Assembly (NCBI GenBank): GCA_022653735.1 | Contig: JALCSU010000010.1 | Coordinates: forward strand, 1-61,030 | Reading direction: 5' to 3' | DNA length: 61,030 nt | Source of the DNA: Bacteroidales bacterium | GTDB taxonomy: Bacteria > Bacteroidota > Bacteroidia > Bacteroidales > UBA932 | Translations under genes and position numbers: made by a program | Notes under the pieces: generated by a model | Database searches by the model: none | What the model was told of the DNA's origin: nothing | What the model saw: only the letters and a program-made list of their open reading frames with translations | In this document: positions 23,695 to 33,379 of the stretch, in pieces | Layout of the letters: the number at the start of each line of letters is the position of its first letter | Position numbering within the stretch: position 1 is the stretch's first letter

Positions 23695-24747
23695 TTATTT
23701 CATTACTCCGAACTGCCAGATAATGGCCTCCTGGAAGGTTTCTCCCGGACGAAGAACGGTCGTAGGGTATTCAGGTTCGTTAGGTGAATCCGGGCAGTGC
23801 TGGCATTCCATGGCCACGCCCTCGTAATCGTTGTAACTTCTGCCACACTTGCCCATCGGGCTCCCTGCAAGATAATTCCCACCATAAATCTGAATGCCTG
23901 GCTGAGTCGTAAGAACCTCAACCTGACGACCACTCAGCAAAGAACGAAGCACAGCGGCAGTCTGCAGCTGGCCCTGCTCCCAGCCATCAATGAGATAGCA
24001 GTGATCGTAACCCTTGCCTATTTTGAGCGCAGGAAAATCCTCCTTCATTTCTTTCCCTATCTTCTTGAATTTCAAGAAGTCCATCGGCGTGCCAGCAACC
24101 GGGTCCGGTTCCCCTAGAGGAATCAGAGACTCATCCGTCGGCAGATAAACCGAGGCGTTCAGCTGAAGCTCATGATCCAGGATATTCCCATTGCCTTCGC
24201 CGTTCAGATTGAAGTAAGCATGATTCGTGATGTTCAGAACAGTAGCCTTATCCGTCTGGGCAGTGAAAGAGAGTTTCAAGGCATTTTCCTCGCTCCATTC
24301 ATAATGAGCCACTACCTTCAGATTGCCAGGATAGCCAGCCTCTCCGTCAGCAGAGAAATACATGAACTCCACTGCATCACCCTCGATGCGGCTGTCCCAG
24401 ACCTGATTCTGGAAGCCGTCCGGGCCACCATGCAGGTGGTTAGGCCCGTTGTTGATTGGCAATGTATATTCAACGCCATCCAGAGTGAAATGTCCTTTGG
24501 CGATTCGGTTGGCGTATCTTCCTGGGCATTTTCCAGCGCATGGGCCATCCCCGAAGTAATCCTCCGGCTTCTTGTAGCCGAGCACGACATCAGCAAGCTT
24601 GCCTTCCTTGTCTGGAACGCAGATAGAAACTATTCCAGCTCCCACGCTGGAAAGACGCACGAAAGCACCGCTGTCGTTGCGCAGGGTGTAAAGATAAATC
24701 TCTTTTCCACAGGAGCTCTTGCCCCAAAGTTCTTTCTCTATGGTCAT
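23695..24747 (-). CDS. galM: Aldose 1-epimerase (galactose mutarotase)
   Basis: Interconverts alpha and beta anomers of galactose and glucose, feeding the Leloir pathway. The 350-residue protein has the family signatures PGRYANRIAKG, the acid/base His segments NHLHGG and NITNHAYFNL, and the catalytic Glu region VAMECQHCPDSPN near the C-terminus. There is no signal peptide, so it is cytoplasmic. It lies in a run with the Na/Pi transporter, a thioredoxin-fold lipoprotein and thyA. Galactokinase (galK) is encoded separately at 55272-56423. Confidence 0.95.
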   Translation of the reverse strand: MTIEKELWGKSSCGKEIYLYTLRNDSGAFVRLSSVGAGIVSICVPDKEGKLADVVLGYKKPEDYFGDGPCAGKCPGRYANRIAKGHFTLDGVEYTLPINNGPNHLHGGPDGFQNQVWDSRIEGDAVEFMYFSADGEAGYPGNLKVVAHYEWSEENALKLSFTAQTDKATVLNITNHAYFNLNGEGNGNILDHELQLNASVYLPTDESLIPLGEPDPVAGTPMDFLKFKKIGKEMKEDFPALKIGKGYDHCYLIDGWEQGQLQTAAVLRSLLSGRQVEVLTTQPGIQIYGGNYLAGSPMGKCGRSYNDYEGVAMECQHCPDSPNEPEYPTTVLRPGETFQEAIIWQFGVMK

Positions 24748-24755
24748 ACTCTATG

Positions 24756-25730
24756 TCAGTTTATTGTCCTAAGATACTCAAAAACCCTGTCTTCCGGAGC
24801 ATCTTTCAAGAGAACTTTTTTGTCCTTGTCCAGAAGGTACAGAGACGGGATTGCCCTAACATTATAAATGACATCCGTGCGAATCTTGTAGTCCTGGTCG
24901 TAGCCGTTATGCCACGAAGATGGGTAGGAAGATGCGTATCCTCTCCATTTATCCAGTTCCAGGTCGATGTAAATATTCACTACAGCCAGCCTCCCAGAAG
25001 CCACAAGGCCGGAAATAAGCTCGTCTTGCTTCAGGACACTGATGATATTCGCGCAAGCTTCGCAGCCAGGGTTTGAGAAAAACAGCAGGGTGTACTCCGC
25101 TTTGATGCCGTAAAGGCTGTGCTTGCGTCCATTCATATCGGTGAAAGTAAAATCTGCCGCCGGAGTGCCTGTCATATTCATGGAACACATCCGTTCGATG
25201 TAAGAATACGATGCCTGCATCTCTTCCGGCAGCCTGCCGGAGGACAGCATTCTCTGCACGAATGGAAGGAATAGATCCTCGTTGCGGTAAGGCGAGTTAG
25301 GGTCGTAGAGGCACTTCTCGATGCGTTCGGCAATATATTCAAGCATCCCACAGGAAGTGTCCCTCTTCTGGAAATTCTCCGCCCTATTGAAAATGTTCAC
25401 GACACATTCCTTTGCCTTATCCATAGGCAGCTGATATTCAATCAATTCAATATATTGCCGCACCATTTCGCCCACTTCGTCGATGCGGACGCCATTGATC
25501 ATGGTGCTGTCCGAAGGATAAATCTTTGAAGTGTCGGTGAAGGCATCCCAGTAATGCAATAAGGCATATTCAGTTTGCTCCTGAGGGTCTTGAATCATGA
25601 CTGGAACGCTCGTCTCGATAGGGAACTGCCGCGGCTCGAAAGGTGCCGTCCCTGGAGCCTTCATGCCTCTGCCGCACCCGGAAAGCAGAATGCAGAATAT
25701 TAATAATGAATATATTATATTCCTAAACAT
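24756..25730 (-). CDS. DUF5106-type lipoprotein with C-terminal thioredoxin-like domain
   Basis: I set the start at ATG 25730, which gives MFRNIIYSLLIFCILLSGC, a lipoprotein signal; a start 24 bp upstream would overlap the transporter gene. The N-terminal half (about residues 30-180) is helical and fits the DUF5106 region often found before TlpA-like folds. The C-terminal half opens GTPAADFTFTDMNGRKHSL and carries a CxxC (GCEACAN), so a periplasmic thiol-disulfide role is likely. The cis-Pro segment is RAIPSLYLLD. It is tightly linked to the neighbouring genes, with only 2 bp between it and the transporter stop. Confidence 0.82.
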   Translation of the reverse strand: MFRNIIYSLLIFCILLSGCGRGMKAPGTAPFEPRQFPIETSVPVMIQDPQEQTEYALLHYWDAFTDTSKIYPSDSTMINGVRIDEVGEMVRQYIELIEYQLPMDKAKECVVNIFNRAENFQKRDTSCGMLEYIAERIEKCLYDPNSPYRNEDLFLPFVQRMLSSGRLPEEMQASYSYIERMCSMNMTGTPAADFTFTDMNGRKHSLYGIKAEYTLLFFSNPGCEACANIISVLKQDELISGLVASGRLAVVNIYIDLELDKWRGYASSYPSSWHNGYDQDYKIRTDVIYNVRAIPSLYLLDKDKKVLLKDAPEDRVFEYLRTIN

Positions 25731-25732
25731 GC

Positions 25733-27463
25733 TTAATCTCTTTGCAGCTGGCACTGGGAGATATTCACTATGAAATCACCTATTTTCTCTAGCTCAGCAA
25801 CGATATCGATGAAGAACACCCCCGTCTGGTAATTGTAGCCTTTCTGTTCCACCTTCGTGAAATGCTCCTCTCGCAGAGTGTTCCTGTATTCATTTATATT
25901 CGTTTCTGCATCCTCGGCATTGGTTTCGTCTTTCAGCAAACCCACCACCTTCAGGTTGTCGATCATCACTTTGAAAGCCGCATCCAGCAGATCCAGCATC
26001 TTGTCGAGCTTCTTCAGCATTTCATCGTCGAAATGCTTTCCATGATCCAAGGTACGCTTCATCATTCTGCCGATTGCCTCGCCAGAGTCCCCGATGCTCT
26101 CCATTTCGCCAATGATTCTGTACATCACCTTCACCCTCGTCGCCGCCTCGGCGCTAATCTCACCTTTCGTCACTTCATTCAGGTATGTCGCTATCTCATA
26201 TTCAATTTTATCGGTAATTCCTTCATATTTAATGAGTTTCTCCCTAGGTTTCTGCAATTCGTCGTTGTTTTTCGCCTTCACCGCATCCCTAATGAAACCA
26301 GTTTCTCTAGAGCAGATTTCACCGAAATGGATTATTTCTTGCCTAGCCTCGTCGATTGAGAGCTCTGCGGTTGAAAGAGGGCCTCCCTGAATATATTTCA
26401 GGCGGTAGACTTCCTCCTCGGTCTTCTGAGGGATTACCCAAGAAACGATTTTCTCTATCTGTGGTATGAACCATACCAATATACAGGTATTCAGCACATT
26501 AAATATGGTGTGCATCGTCGTGACGCTGTACAGAAGGGAAGAACGCATGCTTTCGCCAAGCTCTTCGCCGCCAGTGTTGAAATCGACCGTGTTCGGGTTC
26601 GGAAAACCGAAGGCCGATACGATAGAGCCCACCATGTTCAGAAACCACGGGAACACCGAAAGCACCCAGATCACCCCGAAGACATTGAAGAACGTGTGCG
26701 CAAGGGCCGCCCGTTTCGAGGTCGTGTTCCCAATCGAAGCTGCCACGTTCGCCGCTATGGTAGTTCCGATATTTTCTCCGAGAATCATTGCCGCAGCCAT
26801 CTTGAACGGGATGATTCCCTGGGTGATGAGCAACATGATTATTGCCATCGTCGCAGCAGAAGACTGGAAGCAGACGGTAAGCAAGGTTCCAATTAACAAG
26901 AATATCAGAACCGATACGTTGAAATTGCCAAGATGAATGTTCGTCCATGACTGCAGGAACGTAAACGATTCCGGATTCAGCAGGACGGAAGCGGTCGAAC
27001 GCAATTTCGCGAAACCCACGAAGAAAAGTGCGAAGCCTATTAATATCCGGCCTATCTCCCTAGTCCTGCTGCCTTTCGTCTGTGTCAGCAGGAAGCCGAA
27101 GGCTATGAGTGGCAGAGAGATGGTGGAAATGTCGTAGGAGAATCCGAAGATGGCCATTATCCACGAGGTCACCGTGGTGCCGATGTTCGCCCCCATGATT
27201 ACGCCGATGGCCTGTGCCAGCGTCAGCAGTCCTGCGTTCACGAAGCTCACGACCATGATCGTCGTAGCCGTGGATGACTGTATGAGAGCCGTTACGCCTA
27301 TTCCGGTCAGAATGCCTTTAATCCTTGAGGAAGTCACCGAGGACATGAACGCCCTCATCCCTTCTCCCGCTACTTTTTGAAGGCCGCCGCTAAGCATGTT
27401 CAGGCCAAAGAGGAACAATGCCACGGAGCCAAGCAGAGTTAATATCAGTACTAGAGTCTGCAT
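25733..27463 (-). CDS. Na+/phosphate cotransporter family protein with PhoU-like domain
   Basis: The 576-residue membrane protein has two inverted Na_Pi_cotrans repeats with the signatures ALIQSSTATTIMVVSF and FQSSAATMAI, and GANIGTT / GENIGTT after each. About eight to nine membrane segments occupy residues 1-330. The C-terminal 200 residues are a soluble, helical PhoU-like domain (ETGFIRDAVKAKNNDELQ; IGEMESIGDSGEAIGRMMKR). It should import inorganic phosphate with sodium. It is the first gene of a minus-strand operon, divergent from the large surface protein gene at 27537; the shared region is only 73 bp. Confidence 0.93.
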   Translation of the reverse strand: MQTLVLILTLLGSVALFLFGLNMLSGGLQKVAGEGMRAFMSSVTSSRIKGILTGIGVTALIQSSTATTIMVVSFVNAGLLTLAQAIGVIMGANIGTTVTSWIMAIFGFSYDISTISLPLIAFGFLLTQTKGSRTREIGRILIGFALFFVGFAKLRSTASVLLNPESFTFLQSWTNIHLGNFNVSVLIFLLIGTLLTVCFQSSAATMAIIMLLITQGIIPFKMAAAMILGENIGTTIAANVAASIGNTTSKRAALAHTFFNVFGVIWVLSVFPWFLNMVGSIVSAFGFPNPNTVDFNTGGEELGESMRSSLLYSVTTMHTIFNVLNTCILVWFIPQIEKIVSWVIPQKTEEEVYRLKYIQGGPLSTAELSIDEARQEIIHFGEICSRETGFIRDAVKAKNNDELQKPREKLIKYEGITDKIEYEIATYLNEVTKGEISAEAATRVKVMYRIIGEMESIGDSGEAIGRMMKRTLDHGKHFDDEMLKKLDKMLDLLDAAFKVMIDNLKVVGLLKDETNAEDAETNINEYRNTLREEHFTKVEQKGYNYQTGVFFIDIVAELEKIGDFIVNISQCQLQRD

Positions 27464-27536
27464 CTATGTATATCAGCCAAATCGAAGGCAAATTTACGAA
27501 AAATACCTTAACTTAGGGGTGTTTATAAAGCGCTAA

Positions 27537-30500
27537 ATGAGAAAATTAACAATATCGCTGCTGGCGATGCTCTTTTGCATGAATGCATCTGCCCAATTCA
27601 CTTCTTACGGAAACGATCCTTTCTCCGTGAAATGGAGGCAGGTCAGCACGCAGAATTTCAAGCTCATCTATCCTGCAGGCATGGATTCACTAGCCTTTTC
27701 TTATGGGCGTGCATTGGAGGCTTACAGGCCGTGGAATGCTCTTTCCAGCGGATTTCTGATAGGAGAGAACTACGCTTCGAAAATGCCTGTGGTGCTCCAC
27801 GGCCTTTCCACCATCAATAATGGAGCCGTCGTCTGGTCTCCAAAGCGACTGCTGCTTTTCCCTGTGCCAGATTCCTATAGTCCTGTCGCAATGCCTTCCG
27901 TACAGATGTTGGCTATTCACGAGGGTCGCCACGCAGCCCAGATGCAATTTGGAAAGCAAGGCTTCCTGAAAGTCGGGCACTGGCTGACTGGAGAGATGTT
28001 CGCCGGAGTCATGGCTGGGTTATTCCCAGGTCAGACGCTACTGGAGGGGGATGCAGTTACGGCTGAAACCGCCCTGACCCACTCAGGAAGGGGGCGACAG
28101 GCTTCTTTCATGAATTACATGATGCCAGCCTTGGACTGCGGCGACTGGCGAGATTATTGGCAATGGATGTATGGAGGGCAAAGAGAATATGCTCCAGACT
28201 ACTATAGGGCTGGATATATGCTAGTTTCTGGCATGAGGGCCTTCTACGGAGACGCAGCTTTCACAAAGGAATATTTCGACAGGGCTACGCATCTTCAATT
28301 CTTTAGCCTGCAGAAGACCGTGCGTTCTGGCTCCGGAATGCGTTTCAAGGATGCTTTTAAGAATATAGAGAATGAATATGCCACCTTGTGGTCTTCCGAG
28401 GCTGCCGCACGAGGGCCTTTCGACCCGATGCATCAGATAACGCCGAAGCCACGTCTGCACACCGACTACGAAAAAGGCACTGCCGTCGATGGTTTAGGAA
28501 TATTTTGCATCGCAGAAGGGCTTGACAAGACTCCTACCCTAACCTTGGTGCGGCCAGACGGCACCAGGGAGTTCATCAGGCCTTTCGCCAGTCACACGAG
28601 CAACCTTTTCTACGACCCTGCCCTTAAACGAGTCTATTGGACCGAGACAATATATTCACACAGATGGTCGCTAAAGTCAGATTCCAGAATCCGGTATTTC
28701 GAAGTGTCCAATCCTAGGCAGTTCAAGACGCTGGTCAAAGGCGGCAGATTCTTCAATTGCGCATTCTCCGATGACGGCAGCAAGGTCCTTTCAACTGAAT
28801 ATCTCGACGATTGTTCTAGCAGAATCTGCATTTTTAGTGCTTCCGACGGCACTCTGCTGCATCATTATGACGCTCCTGACGGCCTGCAGGTCACGGAGGC
28901 TATGTTCTTGGGTAATAAAATATTCATTCTTGGCCTTTCGGAAAATGGGTTTGGGATTTATGAAGCATCCTCAGTTTCTGAATTCACCTGCCGTCTTGGC
29001 CCTCAGCCGGTTTCAATGTGTGCCATTTCCGAATATGACGGAAAGATTTCTTTCGAAAGCGACCGGAGCGGAGTTTCGGAATTTTATGTCTGGAATCCTT
29101 CCGACGGCGTGCTTACGCAAATGACTTCTTCTCGCTACGGAGTCAATGATGTTTCTGCAATGGGCGATTCGCTCTATTTTGACTCAGTCGCCTCATCCGA
29201 TGAGCCAGGCACCTACAGGCAAGGCTCAATGATATATTCGACAGCCATATCAGACCTCCATACATGCGCAGTGTCATTCAGTGACATCCACGCATGGAAA
29301 GTCGCAGACAGGCTCTCCGCCCAAGAACAAGCCCTCGCCATTGGTGAGCCTAGATTCCGGGTCAAGCCCATCCTTCGTCATAACACTTCCTTTTCCACCC
29401 CGAAACGATACTCGAAAATCCGCCTTCCACATATTCATTCATGGGCCCCTGTTTACTTCAACTATAACAGCACCAGCGACCTAAGCGGCGACGACTATTA
29501 CGAGACAGCCTCTCTCGGAGCAACCGTTCTCTTCCAGAACCTCCTCGGCACAGGCTGGGGTTCGCTAGGATATTCCTACCACTCAGACCCTTATTTTAGC
29601 AAGTCCGTTCATTCAGTTCACCTGAACTACATCTATAAAGGCCTCCCGCCGGTCATCGAAGTAAGCGCAGACTATGGCGACCACGATAAGCTGGAAATGA
29701 GAAGAGCGAGGCTCGTCCATAAAGATAACAGCACTTCGTTAAGGACATTCGCAAATTTTTCCGACAGGAAATACTGGAAAGCGAAAGTCACGGCCTACCT
29801 GCCACTGAATTTTTCTTCCGGCGGCTGGACGAGAGGCATCATCCCTCAACTTAAATACGACATCGAGAATAATGAATATGACGACGACGTGGATGTGCTC
29901 CAAATCATAGAGCAAACGGGTCAGCAAACTAAATACAAGAAAATAAACACATTAGACATCGGTGACAGCAACATTCTCCAGACCCTCACCCCATCTCTGA
30001 GAGGCTACATCCTTCAGCCGACGGCCCCTTCCTGCATCTATCCACGCTTAGGCATTGGCATCGAGGCTGGCTACAAATTCTTGCCGCAGCACCAGAACTC
30101 ATTCACGAACACAGGATATTTATATTCATACGGCTACCTCCCAGGGCTTCTGAGCACACATGGATTTAGGCTGACCGCAGCGTGGCAGCACCAGTTCTCC
30201 GACACGGAATGGTGCTTCGGAAACAATGCCATAGACATATACCCAAGAGGATTCAATAACATCGGCAGCCTTAAGAATTTCATGGAAAGCTACGGCAAGA
30301 ATCAGTATCGGTTTTCCGTGAATTATGCCATGCCGATAGCATTCCCATTCAGGAGTTCTCTGCTATCGCCGCTGTTCTACGTCAAACGCATCGAACTCGT
30401 CCCATTCGCCGACTTCTCCATGATAGACCCTCGCTCCACCCTGCCGGCAGAGCTGATTCTCCGTCCTTCTGGCAGCACCGGAGAGTCCATCACCGGCAAT

Positions 30501-30686
30501 TTGAAATTCTGCTCATTCGGCGCAGATCTTACCCTCCGTCTCTCCAACTTCATCTGGCTCCCATTCGAAAGCTCCGTAGGAATACGACTCAGCTACAACA
30601 CCTGGGATGACCCACACGACATAGTCTCAGATATGCTCCACCTCGAACACTTCAGCACCGAGTTCCTATTCACCATCGACATGTAG
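27537..30686 (+). CDS. Predicted surface zinc metallopeptidase fused to a propeller-like region and a beta-barrel
   Basis: 1049 residues with an SPI signal ending NASAQ. The N-terminal third carries HEGRH (HExxH) at about residues 127-131 and EGDAVTAE some 45 residues later, the pattern of a gluzincin zinc site. The middle (about residues 315-610) has beta-propeller-like repeats such as GKISFESDRSGVSEFYVWN, of the WD40/TolB type. The last 400 residues are aromatic, alternating strands typical of an outer-membrane barrel, ending FLFTIDM. I do not know a named family with this combination. It would expose a protease-propeller unit at the outer membrane. The gene is monocistronic and divergent from the Na/Pi operon. 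Domain order is seen; activity is inference. Confidence 0.72.
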   Translation: MRKLTISLLAMLFCMNASAQFTSYGNDPFSVKWRQVSTQNFKLIYPAGMDSLAFSYGRALEAYRPWNALSSGFLIGENYASKMPVVLHGLSTINNGAVVWSPKRLLLFPVPDSYSPVAMPSVQMLAIHEGRHAAQMQFGKQGFLKVGHWLTGEMFAGVMAGLFPGQTLLEGDAVTAETALTHSGRGRQASFMNYMMPALDCGDWRDYWQWMYGGQREYAPDYYRAGYMLVSGMRAFYGDAAFTKEYFDRATHLQFFSLQKTVRSGSGMRFKDAFKNIENEYATLWSSEAAARGPFDPMHQITPKPRLHTDYEKGTAVDGLGIFCIAEGLDKTPTLTLVRPDGTREFIRPFASHTSNLFYDPALKRVYWTETIYSHRWSLKSDSRIRYFEVSNPRQFKTLVKGGRFFNCAFSDDGSKVLSTEYLDDCSSRICIFSASDGTLLHHYDAPDGLQVTEAMFLGNKIFILGLSENGFGIYEASSVSEFTCRLGPQPVSMCAISEYDGKISFESDRSGVSEFYVWNPSDGVLTQMTSSRYGVNDVSAMGDSLYFDSVASSDEPGTYRQGSMIYSTAISDLHTCAVSFSDIHAWKVADRLSAQEQALAIGEPRFRVKPILRHNTSFSTPKRYSKIRLPHIHSWAPVYFNYNSTSDLSGDDYYETASLGATVLFQNLLGTGWGSLGYSYHSDPYFSKSVHSVHLNYIYKGLPPVIEVSADYGDHDKLEMRRARLVHKDNSTSLRTFANFSDRKYWKAKVTAYLPLNFSSGGWTRGIIPQLKYDIENNEYDDDVDVLQIIEQTGQQTKYKKINTLDIGDSNILQTLTPSLRGYILQPTAPSCIYPRLGIGIEAGYKFLPQHQNSFTNTGYLYSYGYLPGLLSTHGFRLTAAWQHQFSDTEWCFGNNAIDIYPRGFNNIGSLKNFMESYGKNQYRFSVNYAMPIAFPFRSSLLSPLFYVKRIELVPFADFSMIDPRSTLPAELILRPSGSTGESITGNLKFCSFGADLTLRLSNFIWLPFESSVGIRLSYNTWDDPHDIVSDMLHLEHFSTEFLFTIDM

Positions 30687-30714
30687 ACCTCCCCCCATGC
30701 CGCCACGTGATGCA

Positions 30715-31980
30715 TTAATCATCTTTTCGTCTGCAAAGCACTTTCTCTTTGAAGGGATTATTCACCACGAAATCGCAAAATTCGCAGAAAATTTTACGAT
30801 CTTTCTCATCTGTCGATTGTTTCAGCAACCTAAAATCATCTCCGCCAATATAGTAGGCAAATGGACTCTTTCCATAGAGACTGGATCTTTTGGCATTATC
30901 CAAATAGTCACGAAACCGCTGTTTATATAAAAATCCGTTTTCGTTATTTGAAAGTAGGGCTGCATCCATCTCTATTTCCATGCCTAGGCCCGCATCTCGA
31001 ATTGCCAGCATGGTCTCAGAAAATGGGTATTTGTCGGCATGCCAGAAATAGTTCGGCTGCATCCAGACATAATCGAAACCATACTTGGCAGAATCTCGAT
31101 AGCCAGCCGCCATACGATAAGGAATCCAGTAGTAGTGGTAGCCTTTAGAATGCGAATATGCAACAACTGAAGGCAAGAAAAGATCGGATTTCTTTAGTTC
31201 ATAGCACCATCCCTCTGTAGATGTAGGGATCTCCTCAGAAATCCAGTAGAAGCCGTCCAGTTCAATTTGCTTGAAACAGCCATCTTTGAATCTTCGGATG
31301 ACTTCATCGATGAACCACTTGCTGACAGAAATGCGGTCGGCGGGTTTTGAGAAGTCCATTCTCTTCCCGTCAATTTCGCCCCAGTAATCGGTCGGAGTAG
31401 ATTCATCGTCATACTGGCTGTGGAGGATCGGATCAGGGACCGAGACAATCACCTTTCTCTTGTAAGGTGGTTCCCCAAGCCTGGACGCAGCCTCCGAAAC
31501 AGCTTGATCCAATGCTTCGAAGCCATTGCCTTTCTCGAACCAATAATCCAACAACTCCGTCCACAATTCCTTCGTAGCGGAACGATTGTTTCCCTGGGAG
31601 TAGCCGGTCATGTAAGACCATCGGACTCCATCGCCGCGTGATACATTGCAGAATTCCAAGAAGAGGAAAGAGTCGAAAAGCCACTTCTCGCCTTCGCCAT
31701 AGTCTATTGTAACATAGTCGGCGAAACGGGAAGTTTCCCATAGGAATGGTTTCCTATGATGGCTTCCACCATAGCAGAGTACCATATCGGCAAAACATGG
31801 AGCTTTGTGTTCATCAACTTCTCCAGTATTCGTTCCTGACCCATCGCCATGATTATTAGACGCTGAACTTTCAGTATCGTGGTCAGAACAGGCCGAAACA
31901 TTCGAACAAATGCCTGCACCTATGAAGAAGGCAGTCACAGATGCACAAATGCCTACAAGTCTTAAATGAATCATTGTCAT
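30715..31980 (-). CDS. DUF4855 family protein, exported
   Basis: 421 residues with an N-terminal hydrophobic signal. A low-complexity linker (about residues 32-55) leads to a long region matching DUF4855: CYGGSHHRKPFLWE near the start, then KVIVSVPDP, QIELDGFYWISEEI and YHYYWIPYRMAAGY. The periodicity and the Asp/Glu-bearing strand ends (LDGFYW.SEE) suggest a TIM-barrel glycosidase-like fold, but no activity is assigned to this family as far as I know. It is the last gene of the sigma/FecR-controlled locus, 10 bp after the DUF1735 gene. Its function is probably action on the glycan that the locus imports. Confidence 0.78.
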   Translation of the reverse strand: MTMIHLRLVGICASVTAFFIGAGICSNVSACSDHDTESSASNNHGDGSGTNTGEVDEHKAPCFADMVLCYGGSHHRKPFLWETSRFADYVTIDYGEGEKWLFDSFLFLEFCNVSRGDGVRWSYMTGYSQGNNRSATKELWTELLDYWFEKGNGFEALDQAVSEAASRLGEPPYKRKVIVSVPDPILHSQYDDESTPTDYWGEIDGKRMDFSKPADRISVSKWFIDEVIRRFKDGCFKQIELDGFYWISEEIPTSTEGWCYELKKSDLFLPSVVAYSHSKGYHYYWIPYRMAAGYRDSAKYGFDYVWMQPNYFWHADKYPFSETMLAIRDAGLGMEIEMDAALLSNNENGFLYKQRFRDYLDNAKRSSLYGKSPFAYYIGGDDFRLLKQSTDEKDRKIFCEFCDFVVNNPFKEKVLCRRKDD

Positions 31981-31990
31981 TGAATATCCG

Positions 31991-33367
31991 TTAAAGTCCC
32001 TCTCCGAATACCTCGCAAAGTTTCCCTCGTCCGTGGATGTAGTCTCCCGAAGAATTCTGGGCCTTCAGGATGACAAACTTCAGATAGCGGCCTATCTTCT
32101 CGGACTGCACCTCAAAATCATATGTATTGCCACCGGAAAGCCAGCTGTATCCTCGCATCCCTTTTGCTATCAATGTCCATTCGGTTTCAGCCCCTTTGTA
32201 TTCCGTTGCCACATAGAATTCGTAGTCGCGATAATTACCCTGGAATGTACCATGATCTTTTATCTTGAGAGTATTAAAAATATGAGGTGCTCCTGTGTCG
32301 AACACAAAAGACATTGGGAATACATTATCATGCTCCCACATAGATATCCATTCCGTAGCAAGAGAGCCGTCAACCATTCGGTCGACAGTGTAGGCAGCTG
32401 CCCAATTCGGTCGACCTTCTTCAAGTCCGTAACACTGGGATTGCCCTTCGAGGACTGTCCAAGGTCCCATGAGCGTTCTTACTTCTAGGGGAACAATTGG
32501 TACGTACATAACACTCTGCCCAATGACAAGTCCAGCATCAGAAGTGCTTTCTATTACTATTGGCACAAGATAAGAGGTAAATTCTGCTAACGTCCCATCT
32601 ACATAAAACTTGGAACAGTCGAGGACATAGCTGAAGACTGCCGAAATCTTACCAGACGAAATTATAACTGAAGGCGTAATCAAAGATACCAGACCGCCAG
32701 GCGCCGCTGTGTAATTCGTAGCATTCTCTTCATTATAAGCATCAATCTGGGAATTGTCAATCATAAGATTCACGGTGATGTCCTTGGAGAGGACTGGAAT
32801 ATTGACAGACAAAGAAGAGTTGACAGTGTCATGGTGTTCCAACTCCAATGATGGCATCAAGATACCGCCCATCTTCTGATCAAACGATACAGTTGTCAAT
32901 ACTGGACGCAACGCAATGAAGTCTCTGTCGGGGTTAACCTCGGCACCCGTCCCAGATAGCGAAATCGGAAACACCTTATCCCCTCCTAGTAGTGAAGGTG
33001 ACAAGGATTCCTCATCCCAAGTGACATTCACTATTTTCCTGACATCCGATTTGTTAAATTCAGCCGTCTTTGCAGAAAAAGAACAATCGTTCTCTCCTAG
33101 CGCAGTCCATGCAGAAGACTGAGTCTCGTTGAAGGCAGCTAGTTTCTCGTTAGACAAGGCTAGAGAAACTGTTGCACTCTCGAGCCCCTTGCCACTCTTG
33201 ATAATGCAGAGTTCATATTTTTCGTCAAGAACAGACACATCGACGAGGCCTCCTTTTAGGTATGAGACCCTGTCATCCACCATGTAGTTGTTACGGTCGT
33301 CCTCGCATGCAACTGTCATGAACAATAGGCAGACTGTCAAGATATTGATTAGTGTTGATTGTTTCAT
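31991..33367 (-). CDS. DUF1735 / discoidin-like surface glycan-binding lipoprotein
   Basis: 458 residues with a lipoprotein signal (LFMTVAC). Two beta-sandwich repeats of the BT_3987-type DUF1735 domain cover about residues 30-300. The C-terminal 140 residues look like an F5/8 type C (discoidin) domain (DRMVDGSLATEWISMW; HIFNTLKIKDHG). The protein lies directly after SusD (12-bp gap), where PULs normally encode a surface glycan-binding protein. DUF1735 proteins are common in loci for host glycans, but ligand identity here is unknown. Confidence 0.82.
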   Translation of the reverse strand: MKQSTLINILTVCLLFMTVACEDDRNNYMVDDRVSYLKGGLVDVSVLDEKYELCIIKSGKGLESATVSLALSNEKLAAFNETQSSAWTALGENDCSFSAKTAEFNKSDVRKIVNVTWDEESLSPSLLGGDKVFPISLSGTGAEVNPDRDFIALRPVLTTVSFDQKMGGILMPSLELEHHDTVNSSLSVNIPVLSKDITVNLMIDNSQIDAYNEENATNYTAAPGGLVSLITPSVIISSGKISAVFSYVLDCSKFYVDGTLAEFTSYLVPIVIESTSDAGLVIGQSVMYVPIVPLEVRTLMGPWTVLEGQSQCYGLEEGRPNWAAAYTVDRMVDGSLATEWISMWEHDNVFPMSFVFDTGAPHIFNTLKIKDHGTFQGNYRDYEFYVATEYKGAETEWTLIAKGMRGYSWLSGGNTYDFEVQSEKIGRYLKFVILKAQNSSGDYIHGRGKLCEVFGEGL

Positions 33368-33379
33368 CTTACAGCATCT

